A stretch of 64,000 bases of DNA from CATQHW01 sp965215345 (GTDB lineage Bacteria > Spirochaetota > Spirochaetia > SZUA-6 > Bin103), in NCBI GenBank assembly GCA_965215345.1, contig CBDCDL010000002.1, positions 3,224,001 to 3,288,000 on the forward strand, given 5' to 3'. Position numbers and translations under genes: made by a program. Under the pieces are notes generated by a model. It did no database searches. It saw only the letters and a list, made by a program, of their open reading frames with translations, and was not told where the DNA came from. Of this stretch, positions 25,571-34,768 are shown piece after piece (position 1 is the first letter of the stretch; each line of letters starts with the position of its first letter).

Positions 25571-26017
25571 ATGCGGACTCTGAAGATTTATCTGGCAGGA
25601 GAGATCCACTCCGACTGGCGCGGCGAAATGGCCGCGGCCACTCAGGAGGCCGGCCTGCAGGTAGAGCTCCTTTCCCCCGTTACAGACCACGACGCCAGTG
25701 ACGCATGCGGAGTCCGCATCCTGGGAAATGAGGACAGCCCGTTCTGGCGTGATCACAAGGGGGCGGGCATCAACGCGATCCGCACGCGAACGCTGCTGCG
25801 CGAGGCGGACGTCGTGGTGGTCAAGTTCGGCGAGCACTACCGGCAGTGGAACGCGGCCTTCGACGCCGGCTTCGCGGCGGCGCTCGGCACGCCGGTGATC
25901 ACGCTGCACGACGACGGCCTCTCCCACGCCCTCAAGGAGGTGGACGCTGCGGCGATGGCCGTCGCCTCCACCGTGGAGCAGGTCGCCCAGGTCCTGCGCT
26001 ACGTGCTCTCCGAGTAG
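25571..26017 (+). CDS. ytoQ: YtoQ family protein
   Basis: A 148-residue protein with the whole YtoQ pattern: KIYLAGEIHSDWR at the start, SPVTDHDASDACG, FWRDHKGAGINAIRTRTL, ADVVVVKFGEHYRQWNAAFDAG and TPVITLHDD. The fold resembles nucleoside 2-deoxyribosyltransferases, and the function is unknown. A purine-rich GGGAAG site precedes the start. It ends the run of plus-strand genes and converges on the serine hydrolase gene. Confidence 0.92.
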   Translation: MRTLKIYLAGEIHSDWRGEMAAATQEAGLQVELLSPVTDHDASDACGVRILGNEDSPFWRDHKGAGINAIRTRTLLREADVVVVKFGEHYRQWNAAFDAGFAAALGTPVITLHDDGLSHALKEVDAAAMAVASTVEQVAQVLRYVLSE

Positions 26018-26041
26018 GCGGCGCCGCCTCCTCGGCGGCAA

Positions 26042-27175
26042 TTACGCGACGCAGGCGTAGACATCCTCGACGATCCATCGCTTCCAGACCGAGTGCTCCG
26101 CATTGCTGTCGGCGTCGGTGTGCATGCGACCCAGATTGAGGCCGACCGCCACCACGGATCCGCTGCCGGAGGTCGGAAAGAGCAGCGCCGCGCAGTGGCC
26201 GAGCGTGCCTCCAAAGTGGCCGGCCACCCGACCCGCCGCCGTATCGATCTCGAACAGCCCCGGTGCAACCCTGAGCCGGTGTGGGCGGCGCGGTAAACCG
26301 TCGACATCGCGGAACGCGCGCATCGCCGCCCCGACCGATTCGCCATACGCGTTCGTCATCAGCCCGTGCCCGTACCGGCACAGGTCGCTCACCGTGGCCA
26401 CGTAGCCGCCGGCGGCCCACTCCGGCGACAGGTCCGCCGCGCTCGTGTCGATCACGTCGGTGGCGACCTCCGTGAACGCCGGCGAGATCCCGGCCGTCTG
26501 TCGGAAGAATGGCGTGGCCCGGTGGTGCGGCGTGGCCAGCGCTCCGGTCGGAATCGGCTCGAACGACTCCAGGGCGAACGAACGCAGATCGAGTGGATCC
26601 AGGACCCGGCGACGCGCCTCGGACTCGAATGTCCTGCCCGTCGTCTGCTCGACGATCAGCCCGAGCAGGGTGTGGTTGGTGTTCGAATAGGAGTAGCGGT
26701 CACCGGGAGCGTTCACGGGCGGGTGGCGCCCGCGCAGGTAGGAGAGGGTCTGGTCCTTGGCGAAGGGACGGCCGGGAGCGAACCGCTCGCCGCGGCCGCG
26801 GCGGATCCAGTCCGGGTCGAACTCCCAGCTCGGTATGCCGCTGGTGTGGTCGAGCAGCGTGCGCAGCGGCGCCCGTTCGGCATTCGCGATACCGCTGATC
26901 ACGGCGGCGCCGAGATACTCGGCCGGGGTCGCGTTCAGGTCGAGCACGCCCTCCGCGGCGAGCTGATGGACCACCACCGCGACCACCGTCTTGGTGATGC
27001 TGCCGATCGCAAAGCGATGGTCCAGGCGCAGGCGGTCGCCTCGGCGCAGCGAGGAGACGCCGGACGCCGCCTTGATGAAGCCCTCCGGGCACAGGCAGGC
27101 GATGGCGACCCCGGGCGAGCCGGTCTTCAGGCCTTGGCGGGCCAGATCGTCGATGTGCCGTTGCATGGCGTTCAT
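26042..27175 (-). CDS. Serine hydrolase, class C beta-lactamase-like
   Basis: A 377-residue penicillin-binding-protein-like serine hydrolase. The SxxK catalytic motif is SITK (in FAIGSITKTVV) near residue 75, the YxN motif is YSN in DRYSYSNTNH, and the third motif is HFG near the C-terminus in place of KTG. No signal peptide is seen, suggesting a cytoplasmic esterase or peptidase rather than a beta-lactamase. I start at ATG 27175; upstream extension would be antisense to the transporter gene. It diverges from the ABC transporter genes across a 93-base gap. Confidence 0.87.
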   Translation of the reverse strand: MNAMQRHIDDLARQGLKTGSPGVAIACLCPEGFIKAASGVSSLRRGDRLRLDHRFAIGSITKTVVAVVVHQLAAEGVLDLNATPAEYLGAAVISGIANAERAPLRTLLDHTSGIPSWEFDPDWIRRGRGERFAPGRPFAKDQTLSYLRGRHPPVNAPGDRYSYSNTNHTLLGLIVEQTTGRTFESEARRRVLDPLDLRSFALESFEPIPTGALATPHHRATPFFRQTAGISPAFTEVATDVIDTSAADLSPEWAAGGYVATVSDLCRYGHGLMTNAYGESVGAAMRAFRDVDGLPRRPHRLRVAPGLFEIDTAAGRVAGHFGGTLGHCAALLFPTSGSGSVVAVGLNLGRMHTDADSNAEHSVWKRWIVEDVYACVA

Positions 27176-27268
27176 CCTGAGGAGGGTATGCGCCGGACGG
27201 CCGGCGTTCCAGCCTCCGGCGTGGTGCAACGTTCGCGTGCCGTAGTAGCTTCGGCGAGAGGTAACCGC

Positions 27269-28300
27269 GTGCCCGCTGGAGAAGCCGAAGAGGCCGTCGT
27301 CCTGGACGTGAGGGACCTGCGGACTCAGTTCACCACCAAATGGGGCACGGTCAAGGCGGTGGACGGAGTCAGCATCCGCCTGCACCGCGGTGAGACGCTT
27401 GGGATCGTGGGCGAGTCCGGGTCCGGCAAGTCGGTCACCGCGCTGTCGATCATGCGCCTGGTGCCGCGCCCGGCCGGACGCATCGTGGGCGGTCAGGTAG
27501 TGCTCAACGGCCGTGATCTGATGACCCTCTCCGAGGAGCGGATGATCGCCGTCCGCGGCGGCGAGATCGCCATGATCCTGCAGGATCCGATGCAGGCGCT
27601 GAACCCGGTCTTCTCCATCAAGGACCAGATCGGGGAGAGCATCCGCATCCACCAGGGAATCAGGGGCCGGCCGCTCCGGCAGCGCGTGGTGGAGTCGCTG
27701 CGCAAGGTGCGCATTCCCGCCGCGGAGGCGCGTGCCGGCGACTTTCCTCATCAGCTCTCGGGGGGCATGCGTCAGCGCGTGGTGGGAGCGATCGCCATCT
27801 CCTCGTCACCGTCGGTGATCATCGCCGACGAGCCCACGACCTCGCTGGACGCCACCATCCAGGCCGCCTATCTGCGCCTGCTGAAGCGGCTTCAGATCGA
27901 GGAGGGAGTCGCCATCCTGTTCATCACCCACGACTTCGGGGTCGTCGCCAAGATGTGCGACCGGGTCGCGGTCATGTACGCGGGTCGCATCGTCGAGCAG
28001 GCGGACGTGCGCACGATCTTCGACCGGCCGCTGCACGAGTACACCAAGGCGCTCATCAATTCCGTGCCCGACATCGACGAGCGCGTCGGCCGGTTGCCGC
28101 AGATCAAGGGGCAGCCCCCCATGCTGCATGATCTCCCTCCGGGCGACGCGTTTGCGCCGCGCTCGAACCTGCGCTTCACGGCCGAGGACGCGATGATCCG
28201 GCCCGAGCTGGTGGAGGTCGAACCCGGTCACCAAGTGCAGCTCGGCCGCTGTTCGGTGGCCGACTTCGAGCGCTATGCCCACTTGGTGGACTATGGCTGA
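27269..28300 (+). CDS. Peptide ABC transporter ATPase (DppD-like)
   Basis: A 343-residue ABC ATPase of the dipeptide/oligopeptide group. Walker A is GESGSGKS, signature LSGGMRQR, Walker B VIIADEPTT, H-loop FITHDFG; the PLHEYTKALINSVPD segment and extended tail are typical of DppD/OppD. The tail has no clear four-cysteine iron-sulphur motif; only a single Cys (GRCSVADFER) is left. The GTG start at 27269 is preceded by GAGAGGT. The next ATPase overlaps by 8 bases. Its permease and binding-protein partners probably are those at 34.8-38.3 kb, separated by an inserted module. Confidence 0.9.
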   Translation: MPAGEAEEAVVLDVRDLRTQFTTKWGTVKAVDGVSIRLHRGETLGIVGESGSGKSVTALSIMRLVPRPAGRIVGGQVVLNGRDLMTLSEERMIAVRGGEIAMILQDPMQALNPVFSIKDQIGESIRIHQGIRGRPLRQRVVESLRKVRIPAAEARAGDFPHQLSGGMRQRVVGAIAISSSPSVIIADEPTTSLDATIQAAYLRLLKRLQIEEGVAILFITHDFGVVAKMCDRVAVMYAGRIVEQADVRTIFDRPLHEYTKALINSVPDIDERVGRLPQIKGQPPMLHDLPPGDAFAPRSNLRFTAEDAMIRPELVEVEPGHQVQLGRCSVADFERYAHLVDYG

Positions 28301-29279
28301 GGCGGTCATCGCCGTACGCAACCTGCGCAAGTGGTACCGCGTCGGCGGCGGGGTTCCCGGGCTGCGTCGGCCGAGCTTTCTAAAGGCAGTCGACGACATC
28401 TCCTTCGACGTGGTGGAGGGCAGGACGTTCGGCTTGGTGGGCGAGTCCGGCTGCGGCAAGTCGACGACGCTGCGGGTGTTGCTGCAGCTCGAGGCGCCGA
28501 CCGCGGGGACGGTCCGGTTCGAGGGAGAGGACGTGGCGACGCTCTCGAAGGCCGGCAGGAAGCGGTTCAAGCAGTCGATGCAGGCGGTGTTCCAGGATCC
28601 GTGGGCATCGCTCAACCCACGGATGCGGGTCGGCGCGATCGTCGCCGAGCCGCTGCAGGTCGCCGGCACGCTCACCAGGAGGCAGATCGCCGGCCGCGTC
28701 GCGGAGACGCTCACCGAGGTGGGATTGAATCCGCATCAGGCCAACCTGTATCCCCATGAGCTCTCCGGCGGCCAGCGCCAGCGGGTCGGCATCGCACGGG
28801 CTCTCGCACAGAAGCCGCGGGTGATCGCCTTGGACGAACCGGTGTCGGCGCTCGACGTCTCCATCCGGGCGCAGATCATGAACCTGCTCGTAGATCTGCA
28901 GCGGGCGCACGACTTGGCCTACGTGCTGGTCGCCCACAATCTGGCGACGGTGCATTACATGTGCCACCGGCTTGCGGTGATGTATCTGGGCGTGTTCCAG
29001 GAGGTCGGCGACGCGCGTGCGGTGTTCGGCAATCCGCTCCATCTGTACACGAAGGCGCTGCTGTCCGCGGCGTTGCCGGCCCATCCGGATGCGCAGCCGG
29101 AAGAGATCGTCCTCCCCGGGGAGGTTGTGTCACCGATCGACCCTCCTCCCGGCGATCTGTTCATGGATCGCACGCCGCTGCCGGTCGATAGAAACCATCG
29201 GTGGGCACGGGAGCGACCGCCACTGGTGGAGAAGGAACCGGGGCACTGGGTCGTGGACACGCCGTGGTCGTGCGGTTGA
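28293..29279 (+). CDS. Peptide ABC transporter ATPase (DppF-like)
   Basis: A 328-residue ABC ATPase, the usual second subunit to the DppD-like protein. Walker A is GESGCGKSTT, Q-loop VFQDPWASLNPRM, signature LSGGQRQRVGIARAL, Walker B VIALDEPVSALDVS, H-loop LVAHNL. The tail includes HLYTKALLSAALP and DPPPGDLF, typical of DppF/OppF. The ATG at 28293 overlaps the previous stop by 8 bases. It energises peptide (or other small solute) uptake with the DppD-like partner. Confidence 0.9.
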   Translation: MAEAVIAVRNLRKWYRVGGGVPGLRRPSFLKAVDDISFDVVEGRTFGLVGESGCGKSTTLRVLLQLEAPTAGTVRFEGEDVATLSKAGRKRFKQSMQAVFQDPWASLNPRMRVGAIVAEPLQVAGTLTRRQIAGRVAETLTEVGLNPHQANLYPHELSGGQRQRVGIARALAQKPRVIALDEPVSALDVSIRAQIMNLLVDLQRAHDLAYVLVAHNLATVHYMCHRLAVMYLGVFQEVGDARAVFGNPLHLYTKALLSAALPAHPDAQPEEIVLPGEVVSPIDPPPGDLFMDRTPLPVDRNHRWARERPPLVEKEPGHWVVDTPWSCG

Positions 29280-29284
29280 CCGGC

Positions 29285-30205
29285 ATGGTGCGGAGGCTGG
29301 CGGTGCCCGCCGGCGTGGTCGCCGCTCTGACCGCCGCGGCAGCGGGCTACCTGCTGTACCGCACGCAGGTGGCGCCCTTCGCGACGACGGTGCTGCGATT
29401 CGACGGCACGTCGATCTCGATGCGCTACCTGCTCGCCCGCACCGCGTCATCGGGCGGTCAGGCGCCGCTGCAGATGCTTCAGCAGATCAGCTTTGAGCAG
29501 CTCATCGCGCACACGGCGTCGTATCCTCCGTACGGCATCCGGGTTTCGGACGGCGATGTGGACGCGTTTCTGCGGCGTGCTGCCGGCGGCGCCGGCACGC
29601 TGTCGGATGCCGAATTCGACGAGTGGTACCGGCAGCAGGTCAACGAGAGCCGTCTGTCCGCCGGCGAACTTCGCGATCTGGTCCGCATCCGGCTCCTGCG
29701 GGATGGTATGGTCGCGCACCTGCGGGCGCGTGTGCCGACTGTGGCGGACCAAGTTCTTCTGTACCGGGTGGTGACCGACACCGGTGACGAGGCGCAAGCA
29801 GTTCGACGCCGGCTGCTGGCAGGCGCGCGACCGCACGGGAGCGAAGCTGACGTGGGCTGGTACCCTCGACTGGCGCTCGGTGAGACGTTGGCCGAGATCG
29901 TGTTCGATCGCCTGCAGACGGGAGTGCCTAGCGATCCGATCAGGCTTCGCGATGGGCGTTTCGCGGTGTTGCTGGTGGCCGAACGGGCACCGGCACGAGC
30001 AGTCGATGGGCCGGTTCTGGCCGCGCTGCGGGAGTCCGCCATGCAGCGATGGGTCGAGCGGGAAATCGGCAATCACTCGGTGTCGTTTCACGGCTTGCGC
30101 GGCGACTGGGATTCGGAGACGAATGCATGGGCCATGAAGCAGCTCGTGCGCATGCGCCGAACGGCCGGCGGCGCGGCTTGGTCACCGTTCGATCCGGAGC
30201 GATGA
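29285..30205 (+). CDS. Membrane-anchored PpiC/SurA-like protein
   Basis: A 306-residue protein with one N-terminal membrane segment (LAVPAGVVAALTAAAAGYLLY) and an extracytoplasmic rest. The helix bundle with VSDGDVDAFLRR, EFDEWYRQQVNESRLSAGELRDLVRIRLLRDGMV resembles the SurA/PrsA N-terminal chaperone region, and DVGWYPRLALGETLAEIVFDRLQTGVPSDPIRLRDGRFAVLLVAER resembles a parvulin-type fragment. It is probably a periplasmic foldase. The stop overlaps the next ABC ATPase start (ATGA), so it seems part of the export module, perhaps folding its substrate. GTG starts at 29264 or 29270 are also possible. Confidence 0.65.
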   Translation: MVRRLAVPAGVVAALTAAAAGYLLYRTQVAPFATTVLRFDGTSISMRYLLARTASSGGQAPLQMLQQISFEQLIAHTASYPPYGIRVSDGDVDAFLRRAAGGAGTLSDAEFDEWYRQQVNESRLSAGELRDLVRIRLLRDGMVAHLRARVPTVADQVLLYRVVTDTGDEAQAVRRRLLAGARPHGSEADVGWYPRLALGETLAEIVFDRLQTGVPSDPIRLRDGRFAVLLVAERAPARAVDGPVLAALRESAMQRWVEREIGNHSVSFHGLRGDWDSETNAWAMKQLVRMRRTAGGAAWSPFDPER

Positions 30206-31125
30206 TCCGGGTCCGCAACGTCAGCAAGCGCTACGGCGCTCGGATGGCGCTCCGCGACGTCGATTTCCGCGTAGACCATGGTCAGGTCGTAGGCCTGCTG
30301 GGTTCGAACGGCGCGGGGAAGACGACCATGATGAGGATCATCGCCGGCTTTCTGGTGCCTACGGCCGGAGAGGCGGAGGTGGCGGGCTACGACCTCGCGA
30401 AACAGCCGCGCGAGGCACGACGGTGCATTGGCTATCTGCCCGAGACGGTGCCGCTGTACCGGGAGATGACCGTCCAGGGATATCTCGTGTTCATGGCACG
30501 TCTCCGTGGGCTGCCGAAGCGCAGCGCGATAGCCAGGGCGCAGGAGGTGGTCGAGATCTGCGGACTCGTTTCCCACGCACGCGCTGCGATCGGCACGCTG
30601 TCCAAGGGGTTCCGTCAGCGCGTCGGCATGGCACAGGCGATCGTCCATGACCCGCCGGTGTTGGTCCTCGACGAGCCTACCGCCGCCATCGATCCCATCC
30701 AGATCGTGGAAACCAGGCGGCTGATCGGGGATCTGGGCAGAAGCCGGACCATTCTGCTGAGTACCCACATCCTGTCCGAGGCGAGCGCCCTCTGCGAGCG
30801 GGTGATCATCATCAGGGCGGGGCGAGTCGTCGCGGAGGATCGGGTCGAGGTGCTGACCTCCCGTGTCGGCGGCGACGCGCTGCGGATGAAGCTGCGGATC
30901 GACGGTCCCGCGCAACGCGTGACGGCGCGGTTGTTGGCGATACCGTCGATCACGAGCGTGACGTATGCAGGCCCGTTTCACCTCGTCGAGTTCGCGCGAG
31001 GCGCACAGCCGCAGCGCGACATCGGCCGGGCCGTCGTGGCCGAGGAGGGCTGGACGCTCATCTCGATGGAGCCCGTCGAACTCGACCTGGAGGATCTTTT
31101 TCTCACGCTTACGGGGGCGGGGTGA
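30202..31125 (+). CDS. ABC-2 type export ATPase (GldA-like)
   Basis: A 307-residue ABC ATPase of the export type. Walker A is GSNGAGKTT, Q-loop YLPETVPLY, signature LSKGFRQRVGMAQA, Walker B LVLDEPTAAIDP, H-loop LLSTHI. Close relatives are GldA of the Gld ABC complex and NatA-type exporters. It starts by ATGA overlap with the foldase-like gene and ends by GTGA overlap with the fused permease, giving a tightly coupled three-gene unit. The Gld name refers to sequence type only; gliding is not implied. Confidence 0.9.
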   Translation: MIRVRNVSKRYGARMALRDVDFRVDHGQVVGLLGSNGAGKTTMMRIIAGFLVPTAGEAEVAGYDLAKQPREARRCIGYLPETVPLYREMTVQGYLVFMARLRGLPKRSAIARAQEVVEICGLVSHARAAIGTLSKGFRQRVGMAQAIVHDPPVLVLDEPTAAIDPIQIVETRRLIGDLGRSRTILLSTHILSEASALCERVIIIRAGRVVAEDRVEVLTSRVGGDALRMKLRIDGPAQRVTARLLAIPSITSVTYAGPFHLVEFARGAQPQRDIGRAVVAEEGWTLISMEPVELDLEDLFLTLTGAG

Positions 31126-33179
31126 AGACCGCTCTCGTCATCGCCGCCCGCGAGCTTCGCGCATACCTCACCTCGCCGATGGCGTACCTCGCCTCGGCTG
31201 CGTTCCTGCTGCTGAGTGGAGCCTTCTTCGCCTCCTATCTGGCGGCCACGGAGTATACGGACACCAGCGTTCGCGGCTTCGTGGACGTGAGCCCCTATCT
31301 GATCATGCTTTTGGCAACCGTGCTGACGATGCGGCTGGTCGCCGACGAGCGCGCATCCGGGTCGTGGGAGTTGCTGGTCACCTCGCAAGCGCGCGACGGG
31401 GAGATCGTGCTAGGCAAGTTCACGGCGGCGCTGGCGATGCTGTGCGCCATGCTGGGGCTGACGCTCTATTTCCCGGCTCTGCTCGTCGTGTTCGGTGACC
31501 CGGATGCCGGACCGATCGTCATCGGATACGCGGCCATGGTCCTGCTCGGGGCGGTGAGCCTGGCCATCGGAATGTTCGCTACCGCCTGCACCGACAACCA
31601 GATCGTCGCTGCCGTGATCGGCGGCGCCGTCATGTTCGGACTCTGGATGCTCGGCCCGCTGACAAGCCTGCTGCCTGCGCCGATGGGCGAGTTGCTGGCA
31701 GCGCCCTCGACCGCGACCCATTTCCCGGATTTGGCACGCGGGATCGCCGATACCAAGTCGCTGGTGTACTACCTGAGTCTGGCCGCGCTGTTCCTGTTCC
31801 TTGCCGTTCGCGTGGTCGAGTACGAGCGTGCCGGCCGGCGTTGGCGCGCGCCGTCGGTGGTGGGAACGCTTCTGGCCTGCGCCGTCGCGGTGCTGATGAA
31901 CTTGGTGTCCGCGACGCTCCATGCCCGCGTGGACCTCACCGGCGCGGGGCGCTTCACGTTGACCGGGCAGACCCGGCACGCCCTGGAGGAGCTGGGCGAA
32001 CCGGTGGCGGCGGCGGCCCTGTTCTCGTCCGACGTGCCGGCGCACGTGGCCGAGTACGCCGAACGGCTGCTCGCCGAGTACCGGCAACACACGCGACGGC
32101 TGGTCGTCCATAAGATCGACCCGGTGCTGCATCCCGACCGGGCTCGCCGGTGGGGGCTGGATCCGATCGGCGCGCGCTACGGGGCCGTCGTCTTTCGCGG
32201 CGATGCCGGTGACCGGACGGTGTACGGGCCGGAGATCGTGAGCGCGGCCGAGCAGCGGTTCACGGCGGCGATCCTGGAAGTGACCGGCACGACGCAGCGG
32301 CTGGTGACCTTTCTGACCGGCCACGGCGAGCATGATCCGTGGGGAGGCTACGAAGTGGCGCGCACCAGCCTGGAGGCGCGCCTCTATGCGGTGCGGACCG
32401 TCCACGCGACCGCGCCCGGTGTCTTCGAGGCCGCAGCGGCGGTCGTGGTGGCAGGGCCGGTCCGCGCGCCTTCTGCCCAAGTGCTGGCCAAGCTGAGTGC
32501 CTACGCGGCGTCGGGAGGCCGGCTGTTCCTGTTATTGGATCCCGCGGTTCCGCCTGAGTGGAAGCAACTGACCTCGGAGTGGGGGCTGGAGGTCGGGGAA
32601 GGCACGCTGATCGATCCCGCGTCGCACGTCGCCCCGAGTCGAGACAATCCGCTCGTTCCGCGCGACCGAAACGCGTTCGGACTGGGGACGACGTACTTTC
32701 CGGGCGCTGCCGGCCTGATTCCGCGTGCGGACGGCCCGGCAGGCGTCGAGATGACGGCGTTGGCATGGAGCAGCCCGGACGCCTACCTCGATCGCGACTA
32801 TGCCGGCACGGGCACGTCCGACGTCGATCCGGCGGCCGATGCCGGAGGTCCCCTGGCGATCGGCGCACTGATCAGCTCGGAGCGCCATCGCGTCGTGGTG
32901 ATGGGCGATTCCGACTTCGCCGCCGCAGGGCACTTTCACAACGGTGCAAACGGCGAGCTGTTCGTGGCGGCGGTCGACTGGCTGAGCGAGGGCACCCGCA
33001 TCACCACCATCGAGCGCAAGGTGCTGCCGACCCGCCGATTGCTCGTCACCACGCGACAGGCGCGGTTCATCATGGTGTCCGGCATCGGACTGCTGCCGAC
33101 GGTCGTCCTGGTGGCCGGCGCCGTAGTGTGGCGCGTCGGGCTCGGCAGGAGGGTCGCCGAGCACGGGGGTGACGCATGA
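31122..33179 (+). CDS. ABC-2 permease fused to GldG-like auxiliary domain
   Basis: A 685-residue fusion. The N-terminal half (about 1-265) is a six-helix ABC-2 permease (GldF-like) with the RLVADERASGSWELLVTSQ motif. The second half (about 270-660) is an extracytoplasmic ABC_transp_aux/GldG-like domain (TLTGQTRHALEELGEPVAAAALFSSD, FLTGHGEHDP, GGRLFLLLDPAV, VVVMGDSDFA), closed by a last membrane helix (VSGIGLLPTVVLVAGAVVW). GldF and GldG are separate proteins in many bacteria. The start GTG overlaps the ATPase stop. Confidence 0.87.
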   Translation: MKTALVIAARELRAYLTSPMAYLASAAFLLLSGAFFASYLAATEYTDTSVRGFVDVSPYLIMLLATVLTMRLVADERASGSWELLVTSQARDGEIVLGKFTAALAMLCAMLGLTLYFPALLVVFGDPDAGPIVIGYAAMVLLGAVSLAIGMFATACTDNQIVAAVIGGAVMFGLWMLGPLTSLLPAPMGELLAAPSTATHFPDLARGIADTKSLVYYLSLAALFLFLAVRVVEYERAGRRWRAPSVVGTLLACAVAVLMNLVSATLHARVDLTGAGRFTLTGQTRHALEELGEPVAAAALFSSDVPAHVAEYAERLLAEYRQHTRRLVVHKIDPVLHPDRARRWGLDPIGARYGAVVFRGDAGDRTVYGPEIVSAAEQRFTAAILEVTGTTQRLVTFLTGHGEHDPWGGYEVARTSLEARLYAVRTVHATAPGVFEAAAAVVVAGPVRAPSAQVLAKLSAYAASGGRLFLLLDPAVPPEWKQLTSEWGLEVGEGTLIDPASHVAPSRDNPLVPRDRNAFGLGTTYFPGAAGLIPRADGPAGVEMTALAWSSPDAYLDRDYAGTGTSDVDPAADAGGPLAIGALISSERHRVVVMGDSDFAAAGHFHNGANGELFVAAVDWLSEGTRITTIERKVLPTRRLLVTTRQARFIMVSGIGLLPTVVLVAGAVVWRVGLGRRVAEHGGDA

Positions 33180-33721
33180 GCTGGCGGTCGACCGCAATCC
33201 TGTTCCTCATCACGCTGGCGCTCGCTGCCGTGTTCCTGGCGCGTACGCTGCCGCAGCGCGAGCCGGGAGCCGCCGGGAGTCGGGAGGTCTGGTCGCTGGA
33301 CCCCGCCGCCCTGGTGGGCGTCACGATCGAGCTGCCACGGCTCGACCGTCGCGAGTCCTGGATCAGGGGTGCCGATGGGCGCTGGGCCTTCGAGCGTGCC
33401 GGGCGGCCGGCGGTGGACGGGAGGCGCTGGTCCGGCGTTCCCACGCTGCTCAGCGGCCCGAGCGCCGAACGCCTGATCGCGGCCGACACGCCCTCCGGGC
33501 GATCGGCGGTGTTCGGCTTGACACGGCCGGCGATGCGCATCGAGCTGCGTGTCCATGGCGGGGAGGCGTTGCGGATCGAGGTGGGCGATGTGACTCCGGA
33601 TGGTGCTGACGTGTATGTACGTGGGCTTGGTTCCACCTCCATATATACGGTCGCCCGGTCTTGGTACACGGTCCTCGAACGACTGGTCACGGACCCGCCG
33701 TACGCGGCTTCGGATCGATAG
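33176..33721 (+). CDS. DUF4340-like protein, short form
   Basis: A 181-residue protein with one N-terminal hydrophobic helix (TAILFLITLALAAVFLAR) followed by a small beta-rich domain typical of DUF4340: DPAALVGVTIELP, an RADGRWAF-like GADGRWAFERAG segment, and a closing YVRGLGSTSIYTV. DUF4340 proteins usually have 300 or more residues and accompany GldF/GldG-type exporters, as here (ATGA overlap). This one holds only one DUF4340 unit. Function unknown; probably an exported auxiliary protein of the transporter. Confidence 0.7.
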   Translation: MSWRSTAILFLITLALAAVFLARTLPQREPGAAGSREVWSLDPAALVGVTIELPRLDRRESWIRGADGRWAFERAGRPAVDGRRWSGVPTLLSGPSAERLIAADTPSGRSAVFGLTRPAMRIELRVHGGEALRIEVGDVTPDGADVYVRGLGSTSIYTVARSWYTVLERLVTDPPYAASDR

Positions 33722-33783
33722 GTGCACTCATCACTACTCGGCATCGCTTGGCGCCACGGTGGTCGCGATCTATCGTACGGAAG

Positions 33784-34716
33784 ATGGAATCGGCGGCGTA
33801 CCGGGACGGAGTCGCATTCATTGATGATCGGTATTGGCCGATCGAGGAAGCCAAGATATCGATCCTGGACTTCGGGTTTCTCCGTGCGGACGCCAATCAG
33901 GACACCGTCTCCGTGTGGTCGGGGTCGTTCTTTCGTCTCGACGACCACCAGCAGCGCTTCGAGCGCAACAACGCGCGGCTGCGCTTGGTCTGTCCGTACT
34001 CGCGGGAGGAGCGCAACGCGATCCTGGCCGAGTGCGTGCGCCGCACGGGGCTCGGGAACGCGTACGTGCAGATGGTGATGACGCGGGGCAGGGCGCCCGT
34101 CGGCGACCGGGACATCCGCAACTGCAGGAACCGCTTCTACGTGTTCTGCCTGCCCTACGTCTGGCTGGCGCCCGAGGAACAGCGCACACGGGGCCTGCAC
34201 GCCCACATCAGCGCCATCCAGCGCGTCCCGCCGCAGACCATCGATCCGACGATCAAGCACTACCAGTGGCTGGACTTCGAGATGGGGCTGCTGGAGGCGT
34301 ACGACGCCGGTGCCGAGACCGTGATCGTTCTCGATCACAACGGCGACGTCGCGGAGGGACCGGGTTTCAACGTATTCATCGTCGAACGAGGCCGGCTGAC
34401 CACGCCGGCGACCGGCGTGCTGGACGGCATGACGCGGCGCAGCATCATGGAGCTCTGCCCGGATCTGGGGATCGAGTGCGCGACCGGGCCGATTCCGCCG
34501 GCTCGGGTGCTCTCAGCGGACGAGGTGTTTCTGACGACGACCGCGGGCGGCGTGATTTCGGTGACCACGGTGGACGGACGGCCGGTCGGCGGCGGCACGC
34601 CCGGTCCGGTCACGCGGCGAATGAACGACGCCTACTGGTCCAGGCGTGCCGCCGGGTGGCATGCGACTCCGATCGACTACGGTGCCCCGGCCGCGTCCGT
34701 GACTGCCGCCGGTTGA
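33784..34716 (+). CDS. Class IV aminotransferase (branched-chain/D-amino acid type)
   Basis: A 310-residue PLP enzyme of fold type IV. The family start KISILDFGFLRAD, the catalytic lysine in TIKHYQWLDF near residue 160, and AEGPGFNVFIVERG with the GxN phosphate loop are all present; a TTTAGGVISVTTVDG segment closes the site. Members include branched-chain aminotransferases, D-amino acid aminotransferases and (R)-amine transaminases; which one cannot be told. It lies just upstream of the peptide-binding protein gene with a 52-base gap. Confidence 0.88.
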   Translation: MESAAYRDGVAFIDDRYWPIEEAKISILDFGFLRADANQDTVSVWSGSFFRLDDHQQRFERNNARLRLVCPYSREERNAILAECVRRTGLGNAYVQMVMTRGRAPVGDRDIRNCRNRFYVFCLPYVWLAPEEQRTRGLHAHISAIQRVPPQTIDPTIKHYQWLDFEMGLLEAYDAGAETVIVLDHNGDVAEGPGFNVFIVERGRLTTPATGVLDGMTRRSIMELCPDLGIECATGPIPPARVLSADEVFLTTTAGGVISVTTVDGRPVGGGTPGPVTRRMNDAYWSRRAAGWHATPIDYGAPAASVTAAG

Positions 34717-34768
34717 AGCGGGCGGGCGCAGTCGATAGGCTGACGACACGACAGAGGGAGTGTTTTCG

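Noticed and set aside
30202..33721. Gliding motility operon
   Set aside because: Only the ABC exporter part resembles GldA/F/G; no other gliding genes are present and the same exporter type is widespread.
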